Source of the DNA: an uncultured Collinsella sp.
Lineage (GTDB): Bacteria > Actinomycetota > Coriobacteriia > Coriobacteriales > Coriobacteriaceae
Direction: 5' to 3'
Length of the DNA stretch: 6,660 nt
NCBI GenBank assembly: GCA_902494605.1
Contig: CABUUG010000106.1
Span: 1-6,660, forward strand
The position numbers were made by a program, and so were the translations under genes. Shown one piece after another: positions 1-5,323 of the stretch; the stretch's first letter is position 1; every line of letters starts with the position of its first letter. The notes beneath the pieces are model-generated. The model was not told the origin of the DNA. It saw only the letters and a program-made list of their open reading frames with translations, and did no database searches.

Positions 1-545
1 CCCGCCTTAAATACCAAGTGAAGTGTAACGGTATCCGCGTAATCGGTATCCGAAACCTTGGCACCCGAATCCTGCGCCAAACGAAGCACCTGCTCATACT
101 GCGGATAGACCACACGCACGTCAACCGGCACGACGCTTGCCATCTCAACGATCTGCCCGGCCTCCTGAGCCGCGGCCACCGCCGCCTGCGTCGCCGCGGT
201 ATAGGCGCGCACCAAGCCACCAGGCCCCAACAGCGTGCCACCAAAATAGCGCGTCACCACGCAGCAAACATTTTTGAGCTCTGCGCCGCGCAACACCTCG
301 AGCGTCGGCATACCGCTCGTGCGGCTCGGCTCACCGTCATCGCTCTGGCGCTCGCGTCCATCGACCAAAATCCACGCGGGAACATTATGTCGAGCGTCGT
401 AATGACGCTTGCGAACCATCTCGATAAAGGCATTCGCCTCATCCTCGGACTCAATATGGACCAGCTGGGCAATAAACCGGCTCTTGCGGTCCAAAAACTC
501 GCCCGAAACCTCAATATTCGATTGCAGAGTAAAATAGCTGTCCAA
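1..545 (-). CDS. yigZ: YigZ/IMPACT family protein, C-terminus cut by window edge
   Basis: The conserved YigZ/IMPACT N-terminal domain is read on the minus strand; 181 residues are visible. Seen: an opening resembling the family (MDSYFTLQ), DRKSRFIAQL at about 19-28, HYDARHN at 48-54, the signature SDDGEPSRTSG at 68-78, and VVTRYFGGTLLG then GGLVRAY at 96-115. The family usually has about 200-215 residues, so some 20-35 C-terminal residues lie beyond position 1. A TGA at 555-557 closes the frame upstream, leaving only two adjacent TTG codons as starts. GAGGGG at 551-556 sits 5 nt before the TTG at 543-545 and only 2 nt before the other, so 545 is preferred. The eukaryotic homologue IMPACT binds GCN1; the bacterial role is poorly defined, and a part in translation or proteolysis control is only suggested. 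It lies downstream of rnpB on the same strand, separated by a long hairpin. Family identity is secure; cellular role is not. Confidence 0.93.
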   Translation of the reverse strand, partial: MDSYFTLQSNIEVSGEFLDRKSRFIAQLVHIESEDEANAFIEMVRKRHYDARHNVPAWILVDGRERQSDDGEPSRTSGMPTLEVLRGAELKNVCCVVTRYFGGTLLGPGGLVRAYTAATQAAVAAAQEAGQIVEMASVVPVDVRVVYPQYEQVLRLAQDSGAKVSDTDYADTVTLHLVFKA

Positions 546-550
546 CAAAG

Positions 551-556
551 CCCCTC
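551..556 (-). promoter_or_regulatory. Shine-Dalgarno of yigZ (GAGGGG)
   Basis: GAGGGG on the minus strand, 5 nt before TTG (543-545). It decides the start because no ATG or GTG is available between the upstream in-frame stop (555-557) and the conserved domain. Confidence 0.7.
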
Positions 557-658
557 AACAACAAGCAAAGCAACAAACAGCCTCAATAATACGGCAAAGA
601 CAGCACCGTTGCCCTCTAACAAGAACGGAAACGCCAATGATACCGTCACCAACAGCGA

Positions 659-757
659 GAACCCGTCAGCGCGAGCAAGGTGCCTTGAAAGACGAGGGCA
701 TTGACCTTATGGTCATGCCCGAAGGCTTGAAAGGCAGATTGCCGCGCTGACGGGTTC
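659..757. repeat. 99-nt long imperfect inverted repeat / hairpin between rnpB and yigZ
   Basis: Outer arms 659-673 and 743-757 are perfectly complementary (15 bp, GAACCCGTCAGCGCG on the left). Moving inward: a 1-nt bulge at 674, a 4-bp stem (675-678/739-742), a 2x2 internal loop, a 6-bp stem (681-686/731-736), a 9x10 internal loop (687-695/721-730), a 6-bp stem (696-701/715-720), a 1-nt bulge at 702, a 4-bp stem (703-706/711-714) and a TTAT tetraloop (707-710). That makes about 35 bp. It begins 16 nt past the 3' end of rnpB in the direction of rnpB transcription. No U tract follows, so it is not a standard intrinsic terminator. It could be a dispersed repeat, a processing or termination structure for rnpB, or a small RNA. 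I do not recognise it as a named family. Confidence 0.8.
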
Positions 758-773
758 GCAGCGTCAACAAAGT

Positions 774-1135
774 GCCGAGTGGGCTTGTAAGCCGGGTTCT
801 GTCGTGAACGGTCATTTATCTTGTCTGCACGTTACCGTGCAGCTCCACGCACGCTACCCGAACGCGGACCGGGCCGGCCCATAGCGTTCCTATTCGCGCT
901 TGCTCCGGATGGGGCTTGCCAAGCCGCCGTGTTGCCACGACGCTGGTGGTCTCTTACACCACCGTTTCAGCTTTTCCCTTTACGCCTTGCGGCGTAGGTG
1001 GGAGTCTTCTTTTCTGCGGCGCTTTCCGTCGGATCACTCCGCCCGGCCGTTAGCCGGCATCCCGCCCTCTGGAGCCCGGACTTTCCTCACGCGTGCTGCA
1101 AGCAGCACATCGCGCGACCGTCTGGCCCACTCAGC
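774..1135 (-). ncRNA. rnpB: RNase P RNA (catalytic subunit, bacterial A-type-like)
   Basis: This is the ribozyme that cuts the 5' leader from pre-tRNA, with protein partner RnpA (not in this window). Conserved blocks on the minus strand: GAGGAAAGTCCGGGCTCC near the 5' end (1071-1089), GGAGCAAGCGCGAATAGG (889-906), GATAAATGACC (810-820) and ACAGAACCCGGCTTA near the 3' end (788-802). The ends were set by helix P1: GCTGAGTGGGC (1125-1135) pairs with GCCCACTCGGC (774-784) over 11 bp with one G-U pair. A perfect GTGCTGC/GCAGCAC hairpin (1093-1108) fits P3. At about 362 nt, length is normal for the class. A -10 element at 1144-1149 predicts transcription starting close to 1135, matching the P1-based end. 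Exact ends could shift by a few nucleotides. No protein should be called here. Confidence 0.96.
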
Positions 1136-1143
1136 AGTGCAAG

Positions 1144-1170
1144 AGTGTAGCACACCGTTGCCGCAGGCAA
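1144..1170 (-). promoter_or_regulatory. Probable rnpB promoter
   Basis: On the minus strand, TACACT (1144-1149) is a good -10. A -35-like TTGCCT (1165-1170) gives a short 15-bp spacer; shifting it by one base gives 16. Seven to nine bases past the -10 is the predicted 5' end of rnpB at about 1135. The -10 is convincing mainly because of that position; the -35 is weak. Confidence 0.6.
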
Positions 1171-1299
1171 TGGCACAACACAAGCGTTCGACACGATAAA
1201 CCAAGAACCACGCCATGCAGTACAATAGGGTTGTCGATGGGCAATGTCGTCAGTCGAGACGCGACCGCGCTCCGCACCCCTCCGTCTACTCGGTGCGTT

Positions 1300-1348
1300 C
1301 CCGCCTCCTCCCCGAGGCGGGATGTCGGCATTTTTTCATGCACCGACA
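1300..1348. other. Two tandem hairpins in the gene-free stretch 1136-1460
   Basis: This 325-bp stretch has no supported gene; its ends hold the rnpB promoter and the rpsA terminator. Between them, CCCGCCTC/GAGGCGGG (1300-1307/1314-1321) forms an 8-bp GC-only-loop hairpin. It is followed by a second hairpin at 1323-1348, with arms TGTCGG and CCGACA extended by CAT/ATG across a 2-nt bulge. A T6 run (1331-1336) lies 9 nt past the first stem on the plus strand, inside the second hairpin. It could be a poor plus-strand terminator or part of an unrecognised small RNA. Nothing else was recognised at 1171-1299 or 1349-1400. Confidence 0.5.
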
Positions 1349-1402
1349 ACCAAATAGCCTGTGTACAGCATGGGCAGCATCGCGTATCTCGGCACCAAAT
1401 GC

Positions 1403-1436
1403 AAAAAGGGACCCGTCCATTACGGACGGATCCCTT
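1403..1436 (-). terminator. Intrinsic terminator of rpsA
   Basis: On the minus strand, a 13-bp stem (1424-1436 with 1406-1418, one G-T pair) has a 5-nt loop and runs into T5 (1403-1407) then GCATTT. It lies about 25 nt past the rpsA stop codon, which makes it a classic factor-independent terminator and suggests rpsA does not read through into rnpB. Confidence 0.9.
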
Positions 1437-1460
1437 AAAACAAGTGATCGTCAAACCGAT

Positions 1461-2627
1461 TTACTCGGCGTCGGTCTCCTCGTCCTTCTTCTCGGAAGGA
1501 AGCGGGGTAACCTCGATCTCGACGCCCAGAGTCTCAGCAGCGGACTTCATGGACAGGGAGATACGACGACGGTCGAGGTCGATCTCCATGACCTTGACCT
1601 GAACCTTGTCGCCCACGTGGGTGACCTGAGAAGGCTGATCGACGTGCTTGTTGGCCATCTCGGAGATGTGCACCAGGCCCTCGATGCCCTCGCCCAGGTC
1701 GACGAAAGCGCCGAACGGGACAAGCTTGGTCACAGTGCCCTCGACGATAGCGCCGACGGGGTACTTCTTGACCAGTGCGCGCCACGGATCCTCGGTGGTC
1801 TGCTTGAGACCCAGGGAGATGCGCTCGCGGTTGAGATCGACGTCGAGAACCTCAACCTCGACCTCCTGGCCGACCTTGACAACCTCGGAAGGATGGTTGA
1901 CGTGGTTCCAGGAGAGCTCGGAGATGTGGATGAGGCCGTCGATACCGCCGAGGTCGACGAAGGCGCCGAAGTCGACGATGGAGGAAACGGTGCCCTGGAG
2001 ACGCATGCCAGACTTGAGCTTGGACAGGATCTCGGAGCGCTCGGCCTTACGGGACTCCTCGAGCACGACGCGACGGGAGAGGACGACGTTGTTGCGGTTG
2101 CGATCCATCTCGATGACGCGGGCCTCGATGCGGGTGCCCATGTAGGAAGTGAGGTCCTTGACACGACGGAGGTCGACGAGAGAAGCGGGCAGGAAGCCAC
2201 GCAGGCCGATGTCGAGAATCAGGCCGCCCTTGACAACCTCGATAACCTCGCCCTCGACGTTCTCGCCGGAGTTGAACTTCTCCTCGATGCGGTTCCAAGC
2301 ACGCTCGTACTCGGCACGCTTCTTGGACAGGACCAGACGACCGTCCTTGTCCTCCTTCTGGAGAACCAGAGCCTCGATGGGATCACCGAGTGCAACGATG
2401 TCTGCAGGGTTAGCGTCCTTGCGGATGGACAGCTCGCGGACCGGGATAACGCCCTCGGACTTGAAACCGATGTCAACGAGCACCTCGTCATGCTCGATCT
2501 TAACGACAGTGCCGTTAACGAGATCGCCCTCATCAAAGTCGGTAATCGTGCCGTCGATGAGGTTGTTCATCTCCTCCTCGTTGACATCGTCAAGAGAGAA
2601 AATGGACGAGTTCTGCATCTCACTCAA
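1461..2627 (-). CDS. rpsA: 30S ribosomal protein S1, four S1 domains
   Basis: This 388-residue protein binds single-stranded mRNA on the 30S subunit and helps load structured or weak-Shine-Dalgarno messages. Four S1 OB-fold repeats are visible at about 33-103, 119-186, 206-276 and 291-361. Repeats 3 and 4 carry the clearest signature (FGAFVDLGG-IDGLIHISELS and FGAFVDLGEGIEGLVHISEM). The N-terminus is acidic and the tail after 362 is charged (SEKKDEETDAE). Four repeats is usual for Gram-positive and actinobacterial S1, against six in E. coli. The start is TTG (2625-2627): AAAGGGG at 2635-2641 lies 7 nt upstream, whereas the in-frame ATG at 2616-2618 (protein beginning MQNSSIF) has no usable spacing. 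The gene is monocistronic, with its own terminator 25 nt after the stop. Its leader can fold over the ribosome-binding site, which would suit the S1 autoregulation known from E. coli. Four-domain proteins can be annotated loosely as S1-like, but as the only copy here with this layout rpsA is the natural reading. Confidence 0.95.
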   Translation of the reverse strand: MSEMQNSSIFSLDDVNEEEMNNLIDGTITDFDEGDLVNGTVVKIEHDEVLVDIGFKSEGVIPVRELSIRKDANPADIVALGDPIEALVLQKEDKDGRLVLSKKRAEYERAWNRIEEKFNSGENVEGEVIEVVKGGLILDIGLRGFLPASLVDLRRVKDLTSYMGTRIEARVIEMDRNRNNVVLSRRVVLEESRKAERSEILSKLKSGMRLQGTVSSIVDFGAFVDLGGIDGLIHISELSWNHVNHPSEVVKVGQEVEVEVLDVDLNRERISLGLKQTTEDPWRALVKKYPVGAIVEGTVTKLVPFGAFVDLGEGIEGLVHISEMANKHVDQPSQVTHVGDKVQVKVMEIDLDRRRISLSMKSAAETLGVEIEVTPLPSEKKDEETDAE

Positions 2628-2631
2628 AGGT

Positions 2632-2656
2632 GGACCCCTTTCGAACTACGGGGCCC
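2632..2656 (-). promoter_or_regulatory. rpsA ribosome-binding site within a possible sequestering hairpin
   Basis: On the minus strand, GGGCCCC (2650-2656) can pair with GGGGTCC (2632-2638) over 7 bp with one G-U pair and an 11-nt loop (2639-2649). The 3' arm contains the GGGG of the Shine-Dalgarno AAAGGGG (2635-2641), so the folded form would hide the site that serves the TTG at 2627. The 5' arm is part of the palindrome CGGGGCCCCG, so the upstream GGGG could compete for CCCC. Pairing is seen in the sequence; a regulatory role is inferred. Confidence 0.5.
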
Positions 2657-2942
2657 CGATTGCTAGGACCTACAGAAGGGTGCGACAAGCACACAACGTT
2701 TAGGAACACTCGGGAGCCGACAGATACTAATGTGACGCTTATGCAATCACGTTCGTATAGGTTACGGGGAAATGAGTTCGATTTCAAGCGTGAACTGCGA
2801 TTTTTTACTCGTGTGGAGACTTTTTCGTAATCTTATGAACACACGTCTCCGCAACTTGACGATAACCAGCCAGGCATTCGGCTTTGGGGTAAAGTATCCG
2901 GAGCCAACGACTCTAGATCAAATTTACGAGAAAGGTGCCCGC
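2657..2942. other. Divergent spacer between rpsA and the HAD gene
   Basis: This is the upstream region of two genes read in opposite directions and is AT-richer than its neighbours. On the minus strand there is a weak rpsA promoter candidate (2759-2787). On the plus side the HAD Shine-Dalgarno GAGAAAGG lies at 2928-2935. I found no convincing -35/-10 pair for the HAD gene. TTGACG at 2856-2861 is a fair -35 but has no -10 at a suitable distance, and TAAAGT at 2890-2895 has no partner. The HAD reading frame stays open back to 2772 by chance; nothing there resembles a protein domain. Confidence 0.6.
2759..2787 (-). promoter_or_regulatory. Candidate rpsA promoter
   Basis: On the minus strand, TTGAAA (2782-2787; 5 of 6 to consensus) is followed after 17 bp by TAACCT (2759-2764; 3 of 6). 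It would give a leader of about 120 nt that includes the sequestering hairpin. The -10 is weak, so this is tentative. Confidence 0.3.
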
Positions 2943-3701
2943 GTGCTCAAAGCAGTCGTTTTCGATATGGACGAGACGCTTCTCAGCATCAACCTCAACG
3001 CGTTCATCCTTCGCTATTTTAAGGACGTCTCTTCGATGCTCGCGGATATCGGGCGCCGCAGCCGCGGTGGCACGATGGCACGCCTCGGCACCATCCTGGT
3101 CGACCTCAACGCCAATCGCCGCAGCGGCACGGACAACCGCACCAATCTTGAGTTTTACCAAGAAGAGGTCGAGCGCAGGTGCGGCATCTGCCTCTCCGAC
3201 CCCATCATCTACGAGGCGTTTACCTACTACGACCGCGAAGTTCTTCCGTACAAGAACGACGATGTCATTAACGCCCACGCTATGCCGGGCGCGCACGCCG
3301 CGCTCCAGGCCGTACAGGACGCTGGACTGCGTTGCGCGCTCTTTACCAACCCCAGCTTTCCCCAGGGGGCCATCGAGTGCCGCATGGGCTGGGGCGACCT
3401 AGCCGACGCCCCCTTTGAACTCGTCACGCACATGGGAAACACCACCCGCTGCAAGCCCGATGCCACCTACTATCTTGAACAGCTTCAGGTGATGGGACTC
3501 GAGCCGCACGAGGTCCTTATGGTGGGCAACGATCCCAAACGCGACTTCCCGTCCCCCGATTGCGGCATCCAAACCGCCTATGTGGGCCAGGGCAAGCCCA
3601 GCCGAGCCACCTGGCGCGGAACCATGGAAGACTTCGCCCGCGACTTTAACGCCGTAATCGAAGCCTTCTACGAGCACCAAATAGCCGACGAACTGTCGTA
3701 G
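2943..3701 (+). CDS. HAD-superfamily hydrolase (phosphatase-like), substrate unknown
   Basis: This 252-residue soluble protein has all four HAD motifs in order. Motif I is FDMDETLL, with nucleophile Asp8 and acid/base Asp10. Motif II is LFTNPS, with Thr135. Motif III is CKPDA, with Lys171. Motif IV is VGNDPKRDFP, with acidic Asp197 and Asp201. HAD enzymes use an aspartyl-phosphate intermediate and Mg2+ to hydrolyse phosphomonoesters. The roughly 110 residues between motifs I and II form a helical cap, as in C1-cap (subfamily I) members; DxDET instead of DxDGT is a common variant. The start is GTG at 2943, because GAGAAAGG (2928-2935) lies 7 nt before it and the family fold begins at once (VLKAVVFDMD). 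The frame runs open further upstream, but those residues match nothing. It is divergent from rpsA and convergent with the desulfidase gene, so context gives no hint of substrate. Confidence 0.88.
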   Translation: MLKAVVFDMDETLLSINLNAFILRYFKDVSSMLADIGRRSRGGTMARLGTILVDLNANRRSGTDNRTNLEFYQEEVERRCGICLSDPIIYEAFTYYDREVLPYKNDDVINAHAMPGAHAALQAVQDAGLRCALFTNPSFPQGAIECRMGWGDLADAPFELVTHMGNTTRCKPDATYYLEQLQVMGLEPHEVLMVGNDPKRDFPSPDCGIQTAYVGQGKPSRATWRGTMEDFARDFNAVIEAFYEHQIADELS

Positions 3702-3720
3702 GCGCCAGAACATCTAGCGC

Positions 3721-3787
3721 AGTTGCGGTGAGATAGTTCCTGTTTGCCCCTCACCCGGGTAATTTTAGGAACTATCTCACCGCAACT
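3721..3787. repeat. 67-bp inverted-repeat element with perfect 21-bp arms
   Basis: Arms 3721-3741 and 3767-3787 are perfectly complementary over 21 bp and are separated by 25 nt (3742-3766). The left arm begins AGTTGCGGTGAGATAG. The loop contains ACCCGGGT, itself a palindrome, and a CTCACC (3750-3755) that repeats the CTCACC of the right arm, so the left-arm GGTGAG has two possible partners. It fills the gap between two convergent genes, 19 nt after the HAD stop and 6 nt after the desulfidase stop. No T tract follows on either strand, so it is not a textbook intrinsic terminator, though it could halt or protect both transcripts. Perfect arms suggest recent spread or selection; a MITE- or REP-like dispersed repeat is plausible. 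Confidence 0.9.
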
Positions 3788-3793
3788 TAATAT

Positions 3794-5113
3794 CTAGCAC
3801 ACCTGGGTTTTGCCGATCATGATGTTGAGGATCTCGACGTCGGTATCTTTCATACCCACACGGCCCACGTAGCCCATGCTGGCGATTGTCTGCTCAACGG
3901 TATCTTGGATCAGGCCCTCGCCGGCGCGGAAGCCGCGACCCTGCATGGCCATATCATGGCCCAGAATCGCCGCATCGACGGCAGCCGAGATCTTGGCGGC
4001 GCAGCTCGCCTTGGCGCCATCGCACACGATGCCGCCAACGTTGCCGAGCGTGTTCGAGACCGTCGCGCCAATCTGCTCGCGCGTGCCACCGCACAGCCAG
4101 GTAATCGCGGCGCCGGCGCCGCACGCAGCGCAAATAGCACCGCAAAACGCCGAAAGCGCACCAATATAGCTCTTGATATGCACGGCGATAAGATCGGACA
4201 GCATCACGGCGCGCACCAGGCGCTCGTGGTCGCAGCGCAGGTACTCGGCATACTCCATAACGGGCAGTGCGCAGGTAATGCCCTGGTTGCCCGAGCCGCA
4301 CACAATGGCGACCGGCAGCGCGCAGCCGTTCATACGGGCGTCGGACCCGGCGGCTGCACGGGCACGGGCACGGCAGGCGACGTCATCGGCACGAGCACCC
4401 AGCAGCGTGCGACCCACCTCGGCGCCCCAAGCGTGCGCAAGGCCCTCAGCACTGATCGCGCCATTCAGCTCAATCTGACGCTCAACGGCAGCACGGGCGT
4501 CCTCAATGTCACCGTCCTCGATAAAGTCGATGATGGACTCAATGCTCATAGGGGTATCGGCGTTATCTGCCGCACGCTCGGCCACCACGCGCTCGGCGCA
4601 GGCGGCGCACTCCCCCGCCGACTTGCCACATACCGGAACACCGTCGAGCGTATGGCACGTGACATTAGTGTGGTGGTCGGTAATCTCGACGACCGCGGTA
4701 TGGCCCCCGGCCGTCGCTGTCACCTTGATGAAGAGGTTGGGCACACCCTCGACAAGCGACACATCGCAGTAGCCGGCGTCGGCGAGAAGCTCGGCCACGC
4801 GCGCACGGTCTTTATCGTCAACGCTCTCGAGCACCTCGAGCGCGCTCTTGGCGTCGCCGCCCACGGCACCCAGCACGGCCGCCGCTTCAATACCGTGCAT
4901 GCCGCCCGAGTTGGGCACGGTCACGCTTTTAACGTTCTTGATGATATTGCCCGAGCAGGCAACATCCATATGATCGGGTTCGCAACCGAGCGTCTGACTC
5001 GCCAGCGCCGCTGCATAGGCAACGGCAATGGGCTCGGTGCAGCCGAGTGCACAGACAAGTTCGCGGTTCAAAACATCGCAAAACGCGGCATCACGGATGG
5101 AATCGGTAGGCAT
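3794..5113 (-). CDS. CyuA/CdsB-type (UPF0597, YhaM) iron-sulfur L-cysteine desulfidase / serine-dehydratase-alpha-like protein
   Basis: This 439-residue cytoplasmic protein belongs to the UPF0597/YhaM group related to the alpha domain of iron-sulfur L-serine dehydratases. Characterised members split L-cysteine into sulfide, ammonia and pyruvate using a [4Fe-4S] cluster. Seen: ELVCALGCTEPIAVAYAAA at 18-36 (conserved Cys25), ACSGNIIKNVKSVTVPNSGG at 52-71, VCGSGNQGITCALPV at 271-285, and a Cys-rich segment FCGAICAACGAG (323-334; Cys324, 328, 331), then Cys341, Cys364 and Cys371. The glycine-rich C-terminal half fits the cluster-binding domain. The chain ends in Cys439. Length is normal for the family (about 420-440). 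The ATG at 5111-5113 has AGGAGA (5119-5124) 5 nt upstream. It is single-gene and convergent with the HAD gene; no transporter or regulator is adjacent. Automatic annotation may say L-serine ammonia-lyase alpha subunit. The family is secure; cysteine versus serine as substrate is inferred. Confidence 0.9.
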   Translation of the reverse strand: MPTDSIRDAAFCDVLNRELVCALGCTEPIAVAYAAALASQTLGCEPDHMDVACSGNIIKNVKSVTVPNSGGMHGIEAAAVLGAVGGDAKSALEVLESVDDKDRARVAELLADAGYCDVSLVEGVPNLFIKVTATAGGHTAVVEITDHHTNVTCHTLDGVPVCGKSAGECAACAERVVAERAADNADTPMSIESIIDFIEDGDIEDARAAVERQIELNGAISAEGLAHAWGAEVGRTLLGARADDVACRARARAAAGSDARMNGCALPVAIVCGSGNQGITCALPVMEYAEYLRCDHERLVRAVMLSDLIAVHIKSYIGALSAFCGAICAACGAGAAITWLCGGTREQIGATVSNTLGNVGGIVCDGAKASCAAKISAAVDAAILGHDMAMQGRGFRAGEGLIQDTVEQTIASMGYVGRVGMKDTDVEILNIMIGKTQVC

Positions 5114-5167
5114 AGGTATCTCCTGCTTGCATAACGGGCTGGGCTCTCAAAAAAGTTAGCTCCTTTA

Positions 5168-5187
5168 TTTGATAACAATGCATCAAA
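5168..5187. promoter_or_regulatory. Dyad TTTGAT-N8-ATCAAA upstream of the desulfidase gene
   Basis: A perfect 6-bp inverted repeat with 8-bp spacing lies 55-74 bp before the desulfidase ATG, in the spacer shared with rpiB. The size and position suit a dimeric-regulator operator, but AT-rich dyads of this length also arise by chance. No firm promoter was found for the minus gene; TTGCGG with TATCAA at 15 bp overlaps this dyad and is weak. Confidence 0.3.
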
Positions 5188-5214
5188 AACCGCAACCATG
5201 GTTCCGGCAGACGG

Positions 5215-5224
5215 CGCTCAAGCG
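5215..5224. promoter_or_regulatory. Near-palindrome CGCTCAAGCG, related to the rpiB-proximal palindrome
   Basis: CGCTCAAGCG differs by one base from the core CGCTCGAGCG of the perfect palindrome at 5287-5302 and lies 75 bp upstream of it. It is a possible secondary operator for the same protein. Confidence 0.25.
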
Positions 5225-5286
5225 CAAACTGACGACATTCATTCACGAGAAGCCAGTCTTGTTGCCTGCTAAAGCGTTTGACCAAA

Positions 5287-5302
5287 AAACGCTCGAGCGT
5301 TT
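5287..5302. promoter_or_regulatory. Perfect 16-bp palindrome AAACGCTCGAGCGTTT, candidate rpiB operator
   Basis: The palindrome is exact. An additional AGCGTTT at 5273-5279 makes three half-sites (forward, reverse, forward) within 30 bp. The palindrome covers the -35 position relative to the -10 candidate TATCAT at 5318-5323, where a regulator could act. An alternative reading is a short minus-strand hairpin (AAACGC, TCGA loop, GCGTTT) followed by TTT, which would be a very weak terminator for no known transcript. Confidence 0.4.
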
Positions 5303-5317
5303 ACGCAAAAGTCGCGC

Positions 5318-5323
5318 TATCAT
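5318..5323 (+). promoter_or_regulatory. Candidate -10 (TATCAT) of rpiB
   Basis: TATCAT matches the -10 consensus at five of six bases and would give a leader of about 55 nt. No recognisable -35 lies at 16-18 bp; that position is occupied by the palindrome, which would fit an activated promoter. TTGACC at 5278-5283 is a better -35 but pairs only with the poor TTTACG at 5300-5305. Confidence 0.35.

Noticed and set aside
18..704. Long plus-strand open frame
   Set aside because: It is antisense to yigZ, whose minus-strand translation has unmistakable family motifs; the plus translation has no recognisable domain.
900..1454. Several open frames on both strands over rnpB and its upstream region
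   Set aside because: The RNase P RNA conserved blocks and P1 pairing explain 774-1135; the frames have no domain, no good ribosome-binding site and overlap each other.
1215..2666. 483-codon plus-strand frame
   Set aside because: It is antisense to rpsA; its Asp/Leu/Val-rich translation is the mirror of GC-biased S1 codons.
2772..2942. N-terminal extension of the HAD gene to an upstream ATG
   Set aside because: The HAD fold starts at residue 2-3 after GTG 2943, which has a well-spaced GAGAAAGG; the extra 57 residues match nothing.
3905..5134. 409-codon plus-strand frame
   Set aside because: It is antisense to the desulfidase gene, which has family motifs and a correct Shine-Dalgarno; the plus frame has neither.
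5091..5285. 64-codon minus-strand frame from a TTG at 5285 upstream of the desulfidase
   Set aside because: There is no Shine-Dalgarno at its first codon and no domain; only its last 19 codons, behind AAAGGAG, were kept as a finding.
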